From IMG/VR virus record IMGVR_UViG_3300050821_006390, positions 1 through 33,066 of that record: a stretch of DNA of 33,066 nucleotides. One strand, written 5' to 3'. The translations under genes were made by a program, and so were the position numbers. Positions 7,403 to 13,315 of this stretch are shown one piece after another. Each line of letters starts with the position of its first letter. The stretch's first letter is position 1. This DNA is from a virus. A model generated the notes under the pieces. It saw only the letters and a list, made by a program, of their open reading frames with translations, had not been told where the DNA came from and made no database searches.

Positions 7403-7408
7403 AGGACG

Positions 7409-7624
7409 ATGAGTGGAATAACGGCCGATCCAACGACTTTGATGAACCAGGCACCGATGACCATGCAGGTGTACATGGCTGAGTGTATTCGTATCGTCGA
7501 CGGCGTTTTTGGCGCCGGGTACGCGAAAAAGAATCCGCAATTATTGAGCGCCATGGTATTGGGCTGCGCTGTCGATTACAGTGGGGGCATAGTTGCCCGT
7601 GCAATTGAGATGCTGCAAACATGA
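7409..7624 (+). CDS. Hypothetical protein, 71 aa
   Basis: A 71-residue protein with a good ribosome-binding site (AAGGAG) and the first gene after the origin-like gap. It has a Met-rich N-terminal half (TTLMNQAPMTMQVYMAECIR) and a helix ending VARAIEMLQT. The family is not recognised. It may be a small cytoplasmic helical protein. It ends at an ATGA overlap with the helix-turn-helix gene. Confidence 0.75.
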   Translation: MSGITADPTTLMNQAPMTMQVYMAECIRIVDGVFGAGYAKKNPQLLSAMVLGCAVDYSGGIVARAIEMLQT

Positions 7625-7866
7625 CCCGCCAGCAGCAGCTCGAGCATTACCTCGAGCAGCTCGATCTCACCAATGTGGCACTCGCTCGAATGGCTGGCGT
7701 GGCGCCTTCATCCGTTCAGCGCTGGACAGCTGGTACGATCGAGCCGCCTCTCATGCTGCTGCGCCTGCTGCAATGCATGCTCCTGCTCAGGCAGCAGCAG
7801 GATGATGTTTCTGACATGCTGAAAAGCTGGGAGGTCGCAGATGATCAACCGGTCGCATCCGCCTAA
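7621..7866 (+). CDS. XRE-like helix-turn-helix protein, 81 aa
   Basis: An 81-residue protein with a helix-turn-helix of the Cro/XRE type at about residues 15-45: LTNVALARMAGVAPSSVQRW followed by TAGTIEPP. The recognition helix is SSVQRWTAG. The C-terminal half is a helix rich in Leu and Gln (MLLLRQQQDD). It is likely a small DNA-binding regulator acting on phage or host promoters; no operator could be identified. It sits just before the packaging genes, so control of the late switch is possible but unproven. It overlaps the following secreted-protein gene by 26 bases. Confidence 0.8.
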   Translation: MTRQQQLEHYLEQLDLTNVALARMAGVAPSSVQRWTAGTIEPPLMLLRLLQCMLLLRQQQDDVSDMLKSWEVADDQPVASA

Positions 7867-8173
7867 GCCCCTGATCGATCGTCTGGCGTGGTTCTTTCTC
7901 GGCGTGATCGGCATCCTGCTGGTGGCTGCTATCCTTGCCAGCAGCCTGATCGTGCTGCATTCGGTCATGCATCCGGCCAGCGCCCAGGACGATCAGCATG
8001 GCTGGGTGATCGGCCTCTGCGTCGATGACCAGTTCAAGATCACGACGTGCAGGCGTATCGGTGGGGTATTGCCTGACGAGAAGCTTTGCCGCACAGTGGC
8101 GGCAAGCGTGGCCAAGGCGCTCAGTGTCGGGCGCGTGCATTGCACACGAGTACTGGTTGATAACGATGAGTAG
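7841..8173 (+). CDS. Secreted or membrane-anchored small Cys-rich protein
   Basis: A 110-residue protein with a strong hydrophobic segment at about residues 16-41 (FFLGVIGILLVAAILASSLI). A possible signal-peptidase site follows at ASA-QDD (near residue 48). The exported part has four cysteines (C60, C70, C83, C101) that could form two disulfides in the periplasm. It also has the pattern GLCVDDQFKITTC. It could be cut and secreted, or remain anchored. Superinfection exclusion or an envelope-directed role is conceivable, but no family is recognised. It overlaps terminase small subunit by eight bases. Confidence 0.7.
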   Translation: MINRSHPPKPLIDRLAWFFLGVIGILLVAAILASSLIVLHSVMHPASAQDDQHGWVIGLCVDDQFKITTCRRIGGVLPDEKLCRTVAASVAKALSVGRVHCTRVLVDNDE

Positions 8174-8666
8174 AACCAATGAGTTAGATCCGCAGGAGCG
8201 CAAGTTCGTCCAGCTCTATGTCGAGACGAACAATGGTACTCGCGCTGCGATACTTTCTGGTTATGGTCGCAACTACAATACTGCGGCTGTCAAAGCCAGC
8301 ACGCTGCTTAAACGCGTTAAGATCAAGAATGCGGTCGATCAATTGACTGCGGAAGTCATGCAAAAGCTGGACTTCACGCCCGATCGCATCATCAAGCGCT
8401 TCGCGCACTTCGCGGCGCATGAGCCCGAGAAGATCAAGGCGGCCGATGCGATCGCCGCGCTGAAGGAGCTGGCGAAGATCGCCAATCTATATCCTGCGCT
8501 GCAGACCGAGCTGAGCGGTCCTAATGGCGGCCCGCTTCAAACGGCCAGCGTCAACGTGAACCACACGATGGACATCGCCAGCCTCGAGCCTGAGCAGCGC
8601 GACCAGCTGCGCCAAGTGCTGCTGGCGATCAAGGCGAAGAGCGAGCAAGACCCAGATGGGCAGTAG
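8166..8666 (+). CDS. terS: Terminase small subunit
   Basis: A 166-residue protein of the Terminase_2 type, which recognises the packaging site on phage DNA and hands it to the large subunit. The N-terminal DNA-binding part has the family pattern LDPQERKFVQLYVETNNGTR, then AAILSGYG and AAVKASTLLKR, a helix-turn-helix. The middle (FTPDRIIKRFAHFA, AIAALKELAKIANLYP) is the helical oligomerisation region. ATG 8166 follows the upstream gene by overlap and opens with MSRTNELDPQE, a usual start; the in-frame ATG at 8025 lies inside that gene. The large subunit is 4.6 kb away rather than adjacent, which is unusual. Confidence 0.88.
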   Translation: MSRTNELDPQERKFVQLYVETNNGTRAAILSGYGRNYNTAAVKASTLLKRVKIKNAVDQLTAEVMQKLDFTPDRIIKRFAHFAAHEPEKIKAADAIAALKELAKIANLYPALQTELSGPNGGPLQTASVNVNHTMDIASLEPEQRDQLRQVLLAIKAKSEQDPDGQ

Positions 8667-8673
8667 ATGGGTT

Positions 8674-8710
8674 GCAACCTTTCGTACACCAATCGTACAC
8701 GACGCAACCT
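8674..8710 (+). repeat. Nested direct repeats, 11-bp phased
   Basis: The octamer tcgtacac occurs at 8682-8689 and 8693-8700, an 11-base period, so both copies face the same side of the helix. They are flanked by gcaacct at 8674-8680 and 8704-8710. The left one is part of the palindrome gttgcaac (8671-8678). The layout is what a multimeric DNA-binding protein would need; the neighbouring small terminase is the obvious candidate. Confidence 0.6.
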
Positions 8711-8738
8711 GATACGCTAAAGCTCAATGAATAGGGCC

Positions 8739-8788
8739 TCGATGCGGGATGTGCAGTCCCGTATGCGGTGTGAGCGCTCACTCATCGA
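8739..8788 (+). other. Potential three-way-junction fold
   Basis: An outer stem pairs 8739-8744 (tcgatg) with 8783-8788 (catcga). Inside it, 8745-8749 (cggga) pairs with 8757-8761 (tcccg) around a seven-base loop. A second inner element is the perfect palindrome gtgagcgctcac at 8770-8781. Together they could fold as a compact junction in RNA or as extruded DNA. It is not a tRNA: arm lengths, loop and anticodon features do not fit. Confidence 0.45.
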
Positions 8789-8962
8789 CGGGTGGTCGGC
8801 CCGCTTGGCACCAGGCGCGAAGGGGGCGGGAGGCCGAGCGCTGGCGGTGCGGCGGAGCCGGTACCGTGGAGCGTGCCCCAGAGCCAACACCTGCCCACAC
8901 GTAAAAAAAATAAATCGTGAAGTGATTTGCAAATTTCAAAAATTTGATAAACACTATGCTGA

Positions 8963-9490
8963 ATGGCTTATCAGCACCGCCAGAAGCGCAGGGCCTGGTT
9001 CGTCTACGGGCTGTACGATGCGCGCGACAGGTCCCGACCGTTCTACATCGGCATGACTTACGACATGGAGCAGCGCGCCCGGCAGCATCGCTACAACAAG
9101 ACCCATCTGGCGGGACCGCATGTCCGCAGGATCCTGGGCGCCGGTTCGCGCTGCGTGCTGCGCTCGCTGGCTTGTTTCAAGGATCGCGGCGACGCGTTGA
9201 TCTACGAGCGGATGACGATCGCGCGAACACCGGGACTGTTGAACCGGGCCGATGACAAGGTTCTCATGCTGGCCAAGGTTCTCAATAATGATTTTGCTTT
9301 TCAGCCGCACGATGCGGTCGAGGTAGTGCTGCCGATGCGGTTGCGTCCGCACTTCATGGATCCCGTGCACAGAACTGCGATCGACAAGCGAGCCGCCGAT
9401 CGCGCCGCGCTCAAGGAGCAGCGGCGGCTGGAACGTGCCGCCAATTTTGTCGCGCGGCGCAAAAAGAGGCTGGACAACCTATGCCGATGA
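8963..9490 (+). CDS. GIY-YIG family endonuclease
   Basis: A 175-residue protein with an N-terminal GIY-YIG nuclease domain: YGLYDA (about residues 15-20) and FYIGMT (27-32) give the two conserved beta strands. They are followed by RARQH (the catalytic Arg) and YERMTI (the catalytic Glu, about residue 83). The C-terminal third is strongly basic (ADRAALKEQRRLERAANFVA) and would hold DNA. Such free-standing nucleases are usually homing endonucleases, here placed beside the terminase small gene and the putative packaging site. A role in packaging-site cutting, as known for HNH proteins of some phages, is possible. The ATG follows an A/T-rich leader without a clear ribosome-binding site. Confidence 0.82.
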   Translation: MAYQHRQKRRAWFVYGLYDARDRSRPFYIGMTYDMEQRARQHRYNKTHLAGPHVRRILGAGSRCVLRSLACFKDRGDALIYERMTIARTPGLLNRADDKVLMLAKVLNNDFAFQPHDAVEVVLPMRLRPHFMDPVHRTAIDKRAADRAALKEQRRLERAANFVARRKKRLDNLCR

Positions 9491-9506
9491 GCGGATTGTC
9501 GTAGGC

Positions 9507-9593
9507 ATGTTTTCGATTGCAGGCGGCATCATCCTGGGGTTCGTCGGTATCTTCATGATTATTTTCTTCGTCAACACGTTGCTGGGTCGATGA
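9507..9593 (+). CDS. 28-aa membrane microprotein
   Basis: ATG 9507 to TGA 9591-9593, ending in an ATGA overlap with the next gene. The 28 residues are almost entirely one hydrophobic helix (IAGGIILGFVGIFMIIFF) ending NTLLGR. Its fit between two genes and similarity in kind to the other microproteins support it, but such a short frame could occur by chance. Function unknown. Confidence 0.5.
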   Translation: MFSIAGGIILGFVGIFMIIFFVNTLLGR

Positions 9594-9781
9594 TCACCGA
9601 GGAGCAGGCGCTCAGGCGGCTGCAGCTGGCGGCCGAGCAGCATAGCCAGAAGACGCTGGCCGAGCGGCTCGGCATCTCCAGCGCCTATCTCAACGACGTG
9701 CTGATGCGCCGCCGCGATCCCAGCAAGGTGCTGAAGCGTTTCGGGCTGAAGCGGGTGGTGCGCTACGAGGAGGCGACGTGA
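9590..9781 (+). CDS. Small helix-turn-helix protein, 63 aa
   Basis: A 63-residue protein with a clear helix-turn-helix: TLAERLGISSAYLNDVLMRR at about residues 22-41, of the Cro/XRE type, followed by a basic tail (DPSKVLKRFGLKRVVRYEE). The form, a lone helix-turn-helix ending 'LKxFGLKRVxxYE', is common among phage and prophage proteins. It probably binds DNA as a dimer; the target is unknown. Starts at an ATGA overlap. Confidence 0.8.
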   Translation: MITEEQALRRLQLAAEQHSQKTLAERLGISSAYLNDVLMRRRDPSKVLKRFGLKRVVRYEEAT

Positions 9782-9966
9782 TGGCGAGCTATTCCGGCAC
9801 GGTTGTTCATGCGACTGCGGCAGCCCTGCTGATTGAAATCGACGGCAGTAAATACTGGCTGCCTTTCAGCCAGATCGAGGTCGACAACATGGCCGACCTA
9901 CAGCCCGGCGAGGAAATCGACATCGAGATACCGGACTGGCTGGCGCGTGCGAAAGGATTGGACTGA
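9781..9966 (+). CDS. Small OB-like beta protein, 61 aa
   Basis: A 61-residue protein rich in beta strands: YSGTVVHATAAALLIEIDG, KYWLPFSQIEV, PGEEIDIEIPDWLARAKGL. The pattern (a strand, 'WLPxSQIE', then 'GxEIxIxIPxWLAxxKGL') matches small proteins often found in phage genomes and reads like a minimal OB or SH3-like barrel. ATG 9781 makes a one-base overlap with the upstream stop; GTG 9778 is an alternative. Possible nucleic-acid binding is inferred from the fold only. Confidence 0.75.
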   Translation: MASYSGTVVHATAAALLIEIDGSKYWLPFSQIEVDNMADLQPGEEIDIEIPDWLARAKGLD

Positions 9967-10367
9967 TGGAATTCAAGACGAGCCAGGGCGGCACCACGAC
10001 CCTGGTGTTCGACGAGGGCGAGATGCTGCATCTGGAATCGATTGCCCGGAGGCAGGAATGCTCGCTCGGCGATGTCATCGACTTGATCACCAAGCAGCGC
10101 CAAGCCAATCCGCTGGCCAATTTCGACGGCCTGCTGATGAAGACGTTCCCTAATATCTTTGACGCCGGTCTCGTGCCGGTTAAGGCGAAGAAACGGCTTG
10201 CGGTCGATCCGCTGGTCGACCTCGAGAACCTCATCCGCCGCCGCATCAGCGCCCAGCAGCTGCCGACCGGCCCGACATCGCAATCCCATCAGGCCGAGGC
10301 GACCTTGCTGCAGGCGCTGGCAACCTGCCTGCTGGCGCAGACCATGAGGGATCGCGATGCCGGATGA
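9966..10367 (+). CDS. Hypothetical protein, 133 aa
   Basis: A 133-residue protein at a TGATG junction. A beta hairpin (GGTTTLVFDEGEMLHLESIA) leads into helices (EATLLQALATCLLAQTMR). An NPLANFDGLLMKTFPNIFD stretch lies in the middle. No catalytic or metal motif is visible. It overlaps the next gene by 11 bases. Family not recognised. Confidence 0.7.
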   Translation: MEFKTSQGGTTTLVFDEGEMLHLESIARRQECSLGDVIDLITKQRQANPLANFDGLLMKTFPNIFDAGLVPVKAKKRLAVDPLVDLENLIRRRISAQQLPTGPTSQSHQAEATLLQALATCLLAQTMRDRDAG

Positions 10368-10656
10368 CGAGAAGCCGAACCTCGGGATCCTGAAGGATCT
10401 CACCCTCGTCGGACCGCTTCATCTTGACGACGCGCAGGGCCGCTGGCAGTTCGACCCGCAGCCCGACATCACCGCGCTCGAGCTCAGCCTGATCATGGTC
10501 CTCTTCGTGCATACTCTGAATTTGCGCAAGCGCCTGGGCTGGCGGGAATACCTGACGCGCGATCGCGATGTTGGTTTGATCGCGAAGGACGGCAGCGCGC
10601 CGCCGATCAAGCTGGTGTCGTGCAATCTCGCCCGCCACTTCAAGCCGGTGGAGTGA
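10357..10656 (+). CDS. Hypothetical protein, 99 aa
   Basis: A 99-residue protein. After a beta-type start (GILKDLTLVGPLHLDDAQGR) comes the helix DITALELSLIMVLFVHTLNL, then a basic, aromatic part (RLGWREYLTRDRDV) and the end NLARHFKPVE. It shares its central layout with the 114-residue early protein at 2558-2902 (both contain 'DITxxELxxIxxL'), so the two may be distant paralogues. Function unknown. Confidence 0.75.
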   Translation: MPDDEKPNLGILKDLTLVGPLHLDDAQGRWQFDPQPDITALELSLIMVLFVHTLNLRKRLGWREYLTRDRDVGLIAKDGSAPPIKLVSCNLARHFKPVE

Positions 10657-10659
10657 CCC

Positions 10660-10953
10660 ATGCTGAAGCAGATCAAGGACAGATACTGGTCCTGGAAACG
10701 CCGTCGTGCTGAGCAGACGCTCAATGATGCCTACCGGCGCACCGCGCCGGTAGGTCAGCCGCTGTCGGCCGATCTTGCCATCAACAACTATTATGCGAAG
10801 CTGCGCGAGAAAAAGCCGATGCAGACCCTGGCCCAGCGCGCCGCGCTCAAGGTTCAGGAGGAAACATTGGCGCGCGCCAAAGATCCCGCCCAAACCTCGC
10901 GTTATCGAGGAACGCTCCGACCACGATGGCGGCGGCAATATCGGCCACTTTAA
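10660..10953 (+). CDS. Hypothetical protein, zero-frame part of a probable frameshifted gene
   Basis: A 97-residue frame starting three bases after the upstream stop. The first ~75 residues look genuine: a basic amphipathic start (MLKQIKDRYWSWKRRRAEQT), then AINNYYAKLREKKPMQTLAQ and a helix ending EETLARAK, with G/C-rich third positions. From about nucleotide 10880 codon quality collapses (cga, gga, cca, caa, cgg) and the tail turns into an Arg-rich stretch (TLRPRWRRQYRPL). Good coding quality continues in the +1 frame instead. The true protein is therefore probably a fusion of this frame's start with the end of the frame stopping at 11011. Confidence 0.65.
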   Translation: MLKQIKDRYWSWKRRRAEQTLNDAYRRTAPVGQPLSADLAINNYYAKLREKKPMQTLAQRAALKVQEETLARAKDPAQTSRYRGTLRPRWRRQYRPL

Positions 10954-11011
10954 CGAGCCGACCGTGAAGGTCAGCTTCATGTTGCCGCCGATGAAAGGCA
11001 AAGACGAGTGA
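10775..11011 (+). CDS. +1-frame continuation of the same gene (true coding from about 10880)
   Basis: This frame is open from at least 10775, but only its last ~45 codons look coding: IPPKPRVIEERSDHDGGGN, then HFNEPTVKVSFMLPPMKGKD. G/C-rich third positions resume there and the stop (TGA 11009-11011) makes a GTGA overlap with the next gene, the normal junction here. No plausible start codon lies in the coding-quality part. An AGGAGG sequence at 10856-10861 sits shortly before the likely switch point. Either ribosomes shift +1 between about 10870 and 10900, or one base has been lost there by mutation or sequencing error. Confidence 0.55.
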   Translation: MPSTTIMRSCARKSRCRPWPSAPRSRFRRKHWRAPKIPPKPRVIEERSDHDGGGNIGHFNEPTVKVSFMLPPMKGKDE

Positions 11012-12171
11012 CCGATCCCGCCCCGCCCGACGCCATCCTGAGCCCCAACGCCGCCCTGCCGGCGCTGCAGAAGTGGTTCGGCGACCAGATGGTCGAGATC
11101 TGGAAGGCATGGCCGATCGGCGAGAAGGACAAGCCCTGGATCGTGCTCACCTGCCCGGTATGGGGTCCATACGTCGCGCCCTTCATCAACTACGTCGTGC
11201 CCACGCTTCTCTCGCCCGAGAATGTCACCGCACTGGCGCCCTGCTGGATCGTGATCTGGACCGATGCGCAGGGCTGGCCGGTCATCTGGGAGAACATGCA
11301 TCGCCTCGAGGCGCACGGCCTGAAGCTCGTGCTGAACCTCATCCCTGATTACGTCATGGCCGAGCTCGCCAAGCACGACAGCAATAAATACTGGGGCCTT
11401 TCCGTTGCCCATAACCTCGGCATGCGCGTCTCGGGCCGCATCGGTGCCGGTTTCCACATGCTTGCCCCCGACCACCTCTACGGCCCGAGATATTTCAAGA
11501 ACCTCAAGCGGCTGTCTGCCTCCTACGACATCGTGGCCCAGACCGGCGTGTCCTCGAACCGCGACACCGTCCTGCCCGAGCTGCAGCAGTACCGCCATCC
11601 GCGCGGCTGGATCGAGGTGCCCGACCGCGAACTCGGCAACCTCGCCTGGACGCATCTTCATCCGCAGACCCAGGCCTACATCATGAACAATGCCGAGCCG
11701 CCCGACCTCATGCCGGGCGCGCATTTCCTCGTCTGGCAGGGCGAGGATTATCTTGCGACGTATTGCTGCCATCAGAACGCCAGCTGGCTCTCCCCTCGCG
11801 TCTGCATCCAGGCCCCCAACTTCATCCCGGCCACCATTGACACCCGCCTGCCCTACTTCGCCGAGGATTTCTACGTGCCTCGCATTGAGGACGAGATGTG
11901 CTTCATCGAGTTCTCCGGCGCCAACAAGTTTGCCCAGAAAGGTCTCGTGAACGCCCATGCCTTCGCCGCGCGCTGTTGGGCGCAGACCGGCTTCAGCACT
12001 AAGTACCTGCCTTACTTCATGTGGCCCTCCCTGACCCCGATCCATCCGCAGAAGGGCTTCATGACCGATGGCGCGATCAGGAAACAGCATCGCGAGGTCG
12101 CCGAGGCCTTGCTGGCGGTGAAGCCGCCGGTCTGGATGGAGACCCTGCAGTCGATGATGGTGCCGACGTGA
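11008..12171 (+). CDS. Glycosyltransferase-like protein A (phage paralogue family)
   Basis: A 387-residue cytoplasmic-type protein and the first of three paralogues (others at 17470 and 18522). Shared blocks are: CPVWGPY ... VVPTLLSPEN (49-71), a strand IVIWTDAQ (81-88), GAGFHMLAPDHLYGPRYFKN in the middle, and HFLVWQGEDY ... CHQNASWLSPRVC ... IEDEMCFIEFS toward the C-terminus. A Rossmann-like start followed by TD and PDH acidic sites resembles GT-A glycosyltransferases, which move a sugar from a nucleotide donor. This is inference, since no exact family is recalled. It starts with GTG in a GTGA overlap. It lies upstream of terminase large subunit, 3.4 kb before the rest of the sugar/methyl block. 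A hydrolase or another nucleotide-sugar enzyme remains possible. Confidence 0.6.
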   Translation: MTDPAPPDAILSPNAALPALQKWFGDQMVEIWKAWPIGEKDKPWIVLTCPVWGPYVAPFINYVVPTLLSPENVTALAPCWIVIWTDAQGWPVIWENMHRLEAHGLKLVLNLIPDYVMAELAKHDSNKYWGLSVAHNLGMRVSGRIGAGFHMLAPDHLYGPRYFKNLKRLSASYDIVAQTGVSSNRDTVLPELQQYRHPRGWIEVPDRELGNLAWTHLHPQTQAYIMNNAEPPDLMPGAHFLVWQGEDYLATYCCHQNASWLSPRVCIQAPNFIPATIDTRLPYFAEDFYVPRIEDEMCFIEFSGANKFAQKGLVNAHAFAARCWAQTGFSTKYLPYFMWPSLTPIHPQKGFMTDGAIRKQHREVAEALLAVKPPVWMETLQSMMVPT

Positions 12172-12173
12172 TC

Positions 12174-12350
12174 ATGACCACTACTTGCGGCATGTGCCGC
12201 ACACAATGGATCCAGCCCTACGACGAAACCCATACCGAAAACTGCCCCATGGCGAAATTTCCGGTGCCGCGGAAGGCAATCGATTCGGCGACCGAGGAAT
12301 GTCTGCGCCGCATCGTGCGGGAGGAACTCGAACGGATCCTGAAGCCATGA
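12174..12350 (+). CDS. Small zinc-finger-like protein, 58 aa
   Basis: A 58-residue protein with CxxC at C5/C8 and a possible second pair H20/C24 (THTENC), a plausible zinc site. The rest is helical (SATEECLRRIVREELERILK). ATG 12174 begins just after the upstream stop; GTG 12168, in a GTGA overlap, would add two residues. It probably binds nucleic acid or protein; nothing more can be said. It opens a run of four tiny genes before terL. Confidence 0.65.
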   Translation: MTTTCGMCRTQWIQPYDETHTENCPMAKFPVPRKAIDSATEECLRRIVREELERILKP

Positions 12351-12526
12351 GCATTTCCACGGCCGACGCCAGGCATCTGCAGGATCTAGCGCGCGATTGG
12401 GCCTATGCCCGCCGCGAACTGGCTTCGCACGATTTCGACAAGTCGAAGACATGGGATCCTGTAATCGTGCAGAGGCTCGCCAGCGCCGAGGCAGCCTTGG
12501 CGCGTTTTGTCATGGAGCTCGAATGA
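12347..12526 (+). CDS. Hypothetical helical protein, 59 aa
   Basis: A 59-residue protein at an ATGA overlap. Two helices (ADARHLQDLARDWAYARREL and VQRLASAEAALARFVMELE) suggest a helical hairpin, perhaps a dimer. No motif is recognised. It ends in an ATGA overlap with the next gene. Confidence 0.65.
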   Translation: MSISTADARHLQDLARDWAYARRELASHDFDKSKTWDPVIVQRLASAEAALARFVMELE

Positions 12527-12705
12527 TCAGCGAGCACGAGCGCCTCGATGCCCACCTGCGCGCTCTCGAGCGCCGCGGCCCGCCCAGTGGACCGATCGTC
12601 TGTCTGCCGTTGATGCGCCTGCCGTCCGAGCCGGTCGACAAGAGCGCGGTCCTGCACATGAAGGAGCTGCTGGCGCGCACCCTGGCCTGGATGAAGGAGT
12701 GGTAG
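12523..12705 (+). CDS. Hypothetical protein, 60 aa
   Basis: A 60-residue protein at an ATGA overlap. It has a helix (SEHERLDAHLRALERR), a proline-rich turn (GPPSGPIVCLPLMRLPSEP) and a final helix (AVLHMKELLARTLAWMKEW). Family not recognised. The stop TAG is followed directly by the next ATG. Confidence 0.65.
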   Translation: MISEHERLDAHLRALERRGPPSGPIVCLPLMRLPSEPVDKSAVLHMKELLARTLAWMKEW

Positions 12706-12706
12706 A

Positions 12707-12988
12707 ATGACCGAGGAAGAGATCACCGACATCGCCGTCGCGACGAAGCAGATCAAGAACCTCTGCGACAGCATCAATGCGCTTGTCGACGAGAAGCACA
12801 AGCTCATGACTGTCAACGATCGCATGGCCCGCGAGCTCAAGGCCTGCATCGCCGAGAAGGGCGAGCTGCAGAAGCAGCTGGCGCTGAAATCAAGCTTGCT
12901 GGAAGATTACCGACATGATGCTGATGTGTGGCGTGGGGTCAATGAAGACCTGCGCAAGCAACTGGCGGAGTACCCGGAAAAAGACTAG
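12707..12988 (+). CDS. Coiled-coil protein, 93 aa
   Basis: A 93-residue, almost fully helical protein with heptad-like spacing (ATKQIKNLCDSINALVDEKH, RMARELKACIAEKGELQKQL, LEDYRHDADVWRGVNEDLRK). It is probably a dimeric or trimeric coiled coil. Placed before the terminase large gene, it could assist packaging or be a small virion component, but nothing specific shows this. It begins one base after the upstream stop. Confidence 0.75.
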   Translation: MTEEEITDIAVATKQIKNLCDSINALVDEKHKLMTVNDRMARELKACIAEKGELQKQLALKSSLLEDYRHDADVWRGVNEDLRKQLAEYPEKD

Positions 12989-13057
12989 CCTCCCGGCCAC
13001 ATGTTCTGGAAACGGAAATCGACCCGCACCCTCATCCTTGAACTGGGAGATAAGATC

Positions 13058-13312
13058 ATGGCTGTTGCAGCAGACTTCGTGGCGGTTGCCGCCACCCTTT
13101 CCGCCGAAGTGTCTCAGCTCTCGACCGACGTCAATGCCGCGGTCGCCGAGATCACCGCCCTGGTGGCCGCAGCCGGCGGCGGCGGCGTCAATCCGGCCGA
13201 TCTCGACGCGCCCTTGAAGTCGCTGCAGGACGCCGCGACCGCGCTGGCCGCGGCCGATACCGCGCTCAAGGCCGCCCCGCCGGCTCCGACCCCGGCGCCG
13301 CCCGCCGCCTGA
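13058..13312 (+). CDS. Ala-rich helical protein, 84 aa
   Basis: An 84-residue protein with a helical, Ala/Val-rich core (VAATLSAEVSQLSTDVNAAV, AEITALVAAAG), then a Gly linker and helix (LDAPLKSLQDAATALAAADT) ending in a Pro/Ala tail. Small proteins of this plan are common next to phage packaging and head genes. I chose ATG 13058 because GGGAGA precedes it by seven bases. The in-frame ATG 13001 would add a basic 19-residue N-terminus (MFWKRKSTRTLILELGDK) but has no ribosome-binding site. Function unknown. Confidence 0.7.
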   Translation: MAVAADFVAVAATLSAEVSQLSTDVNAAVAEITALVAAAGGGGVNPADLDAPLKSLQDAATALAAADTALKAAPPAPTPAPPAA

Positions 13313-13315
13313 TGC

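Larger units (their letters stand above)
8667..8962 (+). other. Structured non-coding block after terS (possible packaging site)
   Basis: This 296-base gap is the longest without a convincing gene. It begins with phased direct repeats (8674-8710), then sequences able to fold as a three-way junction (8739-8788), then very GC-rich sequence with several possible stems (8790-8890). It ends in an A/T-rich run (8903-8955) that includes eight consecutive A residues. Short open frames cross it on both strands but lack family features. A cos or pac site, or a small RNA, would fit. The A/T-rich end could hold the promoter of the endonuclease gene, though I cannot pick a clear -35/-10 pair. Confidence 0.55.

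Noticed and set aside
8739-8890. tRNA-like cloverleaf
   Set aside because: Stems do not match tRNA arm lengths and no T-loop or anticodon arm can be found.
8717-8932. A 71-codon - strand frame in the non-coding block after terS
   Set aside because: No ribosome-binding site, Arg/Pro-rich, and it would be the only - strand gene in the window.
10246-12090. A 614-codon open frame on the - strand
   Set aside because: It mirrors the GT-like gene and its neighbours; high G+C removes stop codons on the opposite strand. No family features, and the + strand frames carry overlaps and motifs.
13001-13057. Earlier start for the Ala-rich protein
   Set aside because: ATG 13001 lacks a ribosome-binding site while ATG 13058 has GGGAGA; kept only as an alternative.
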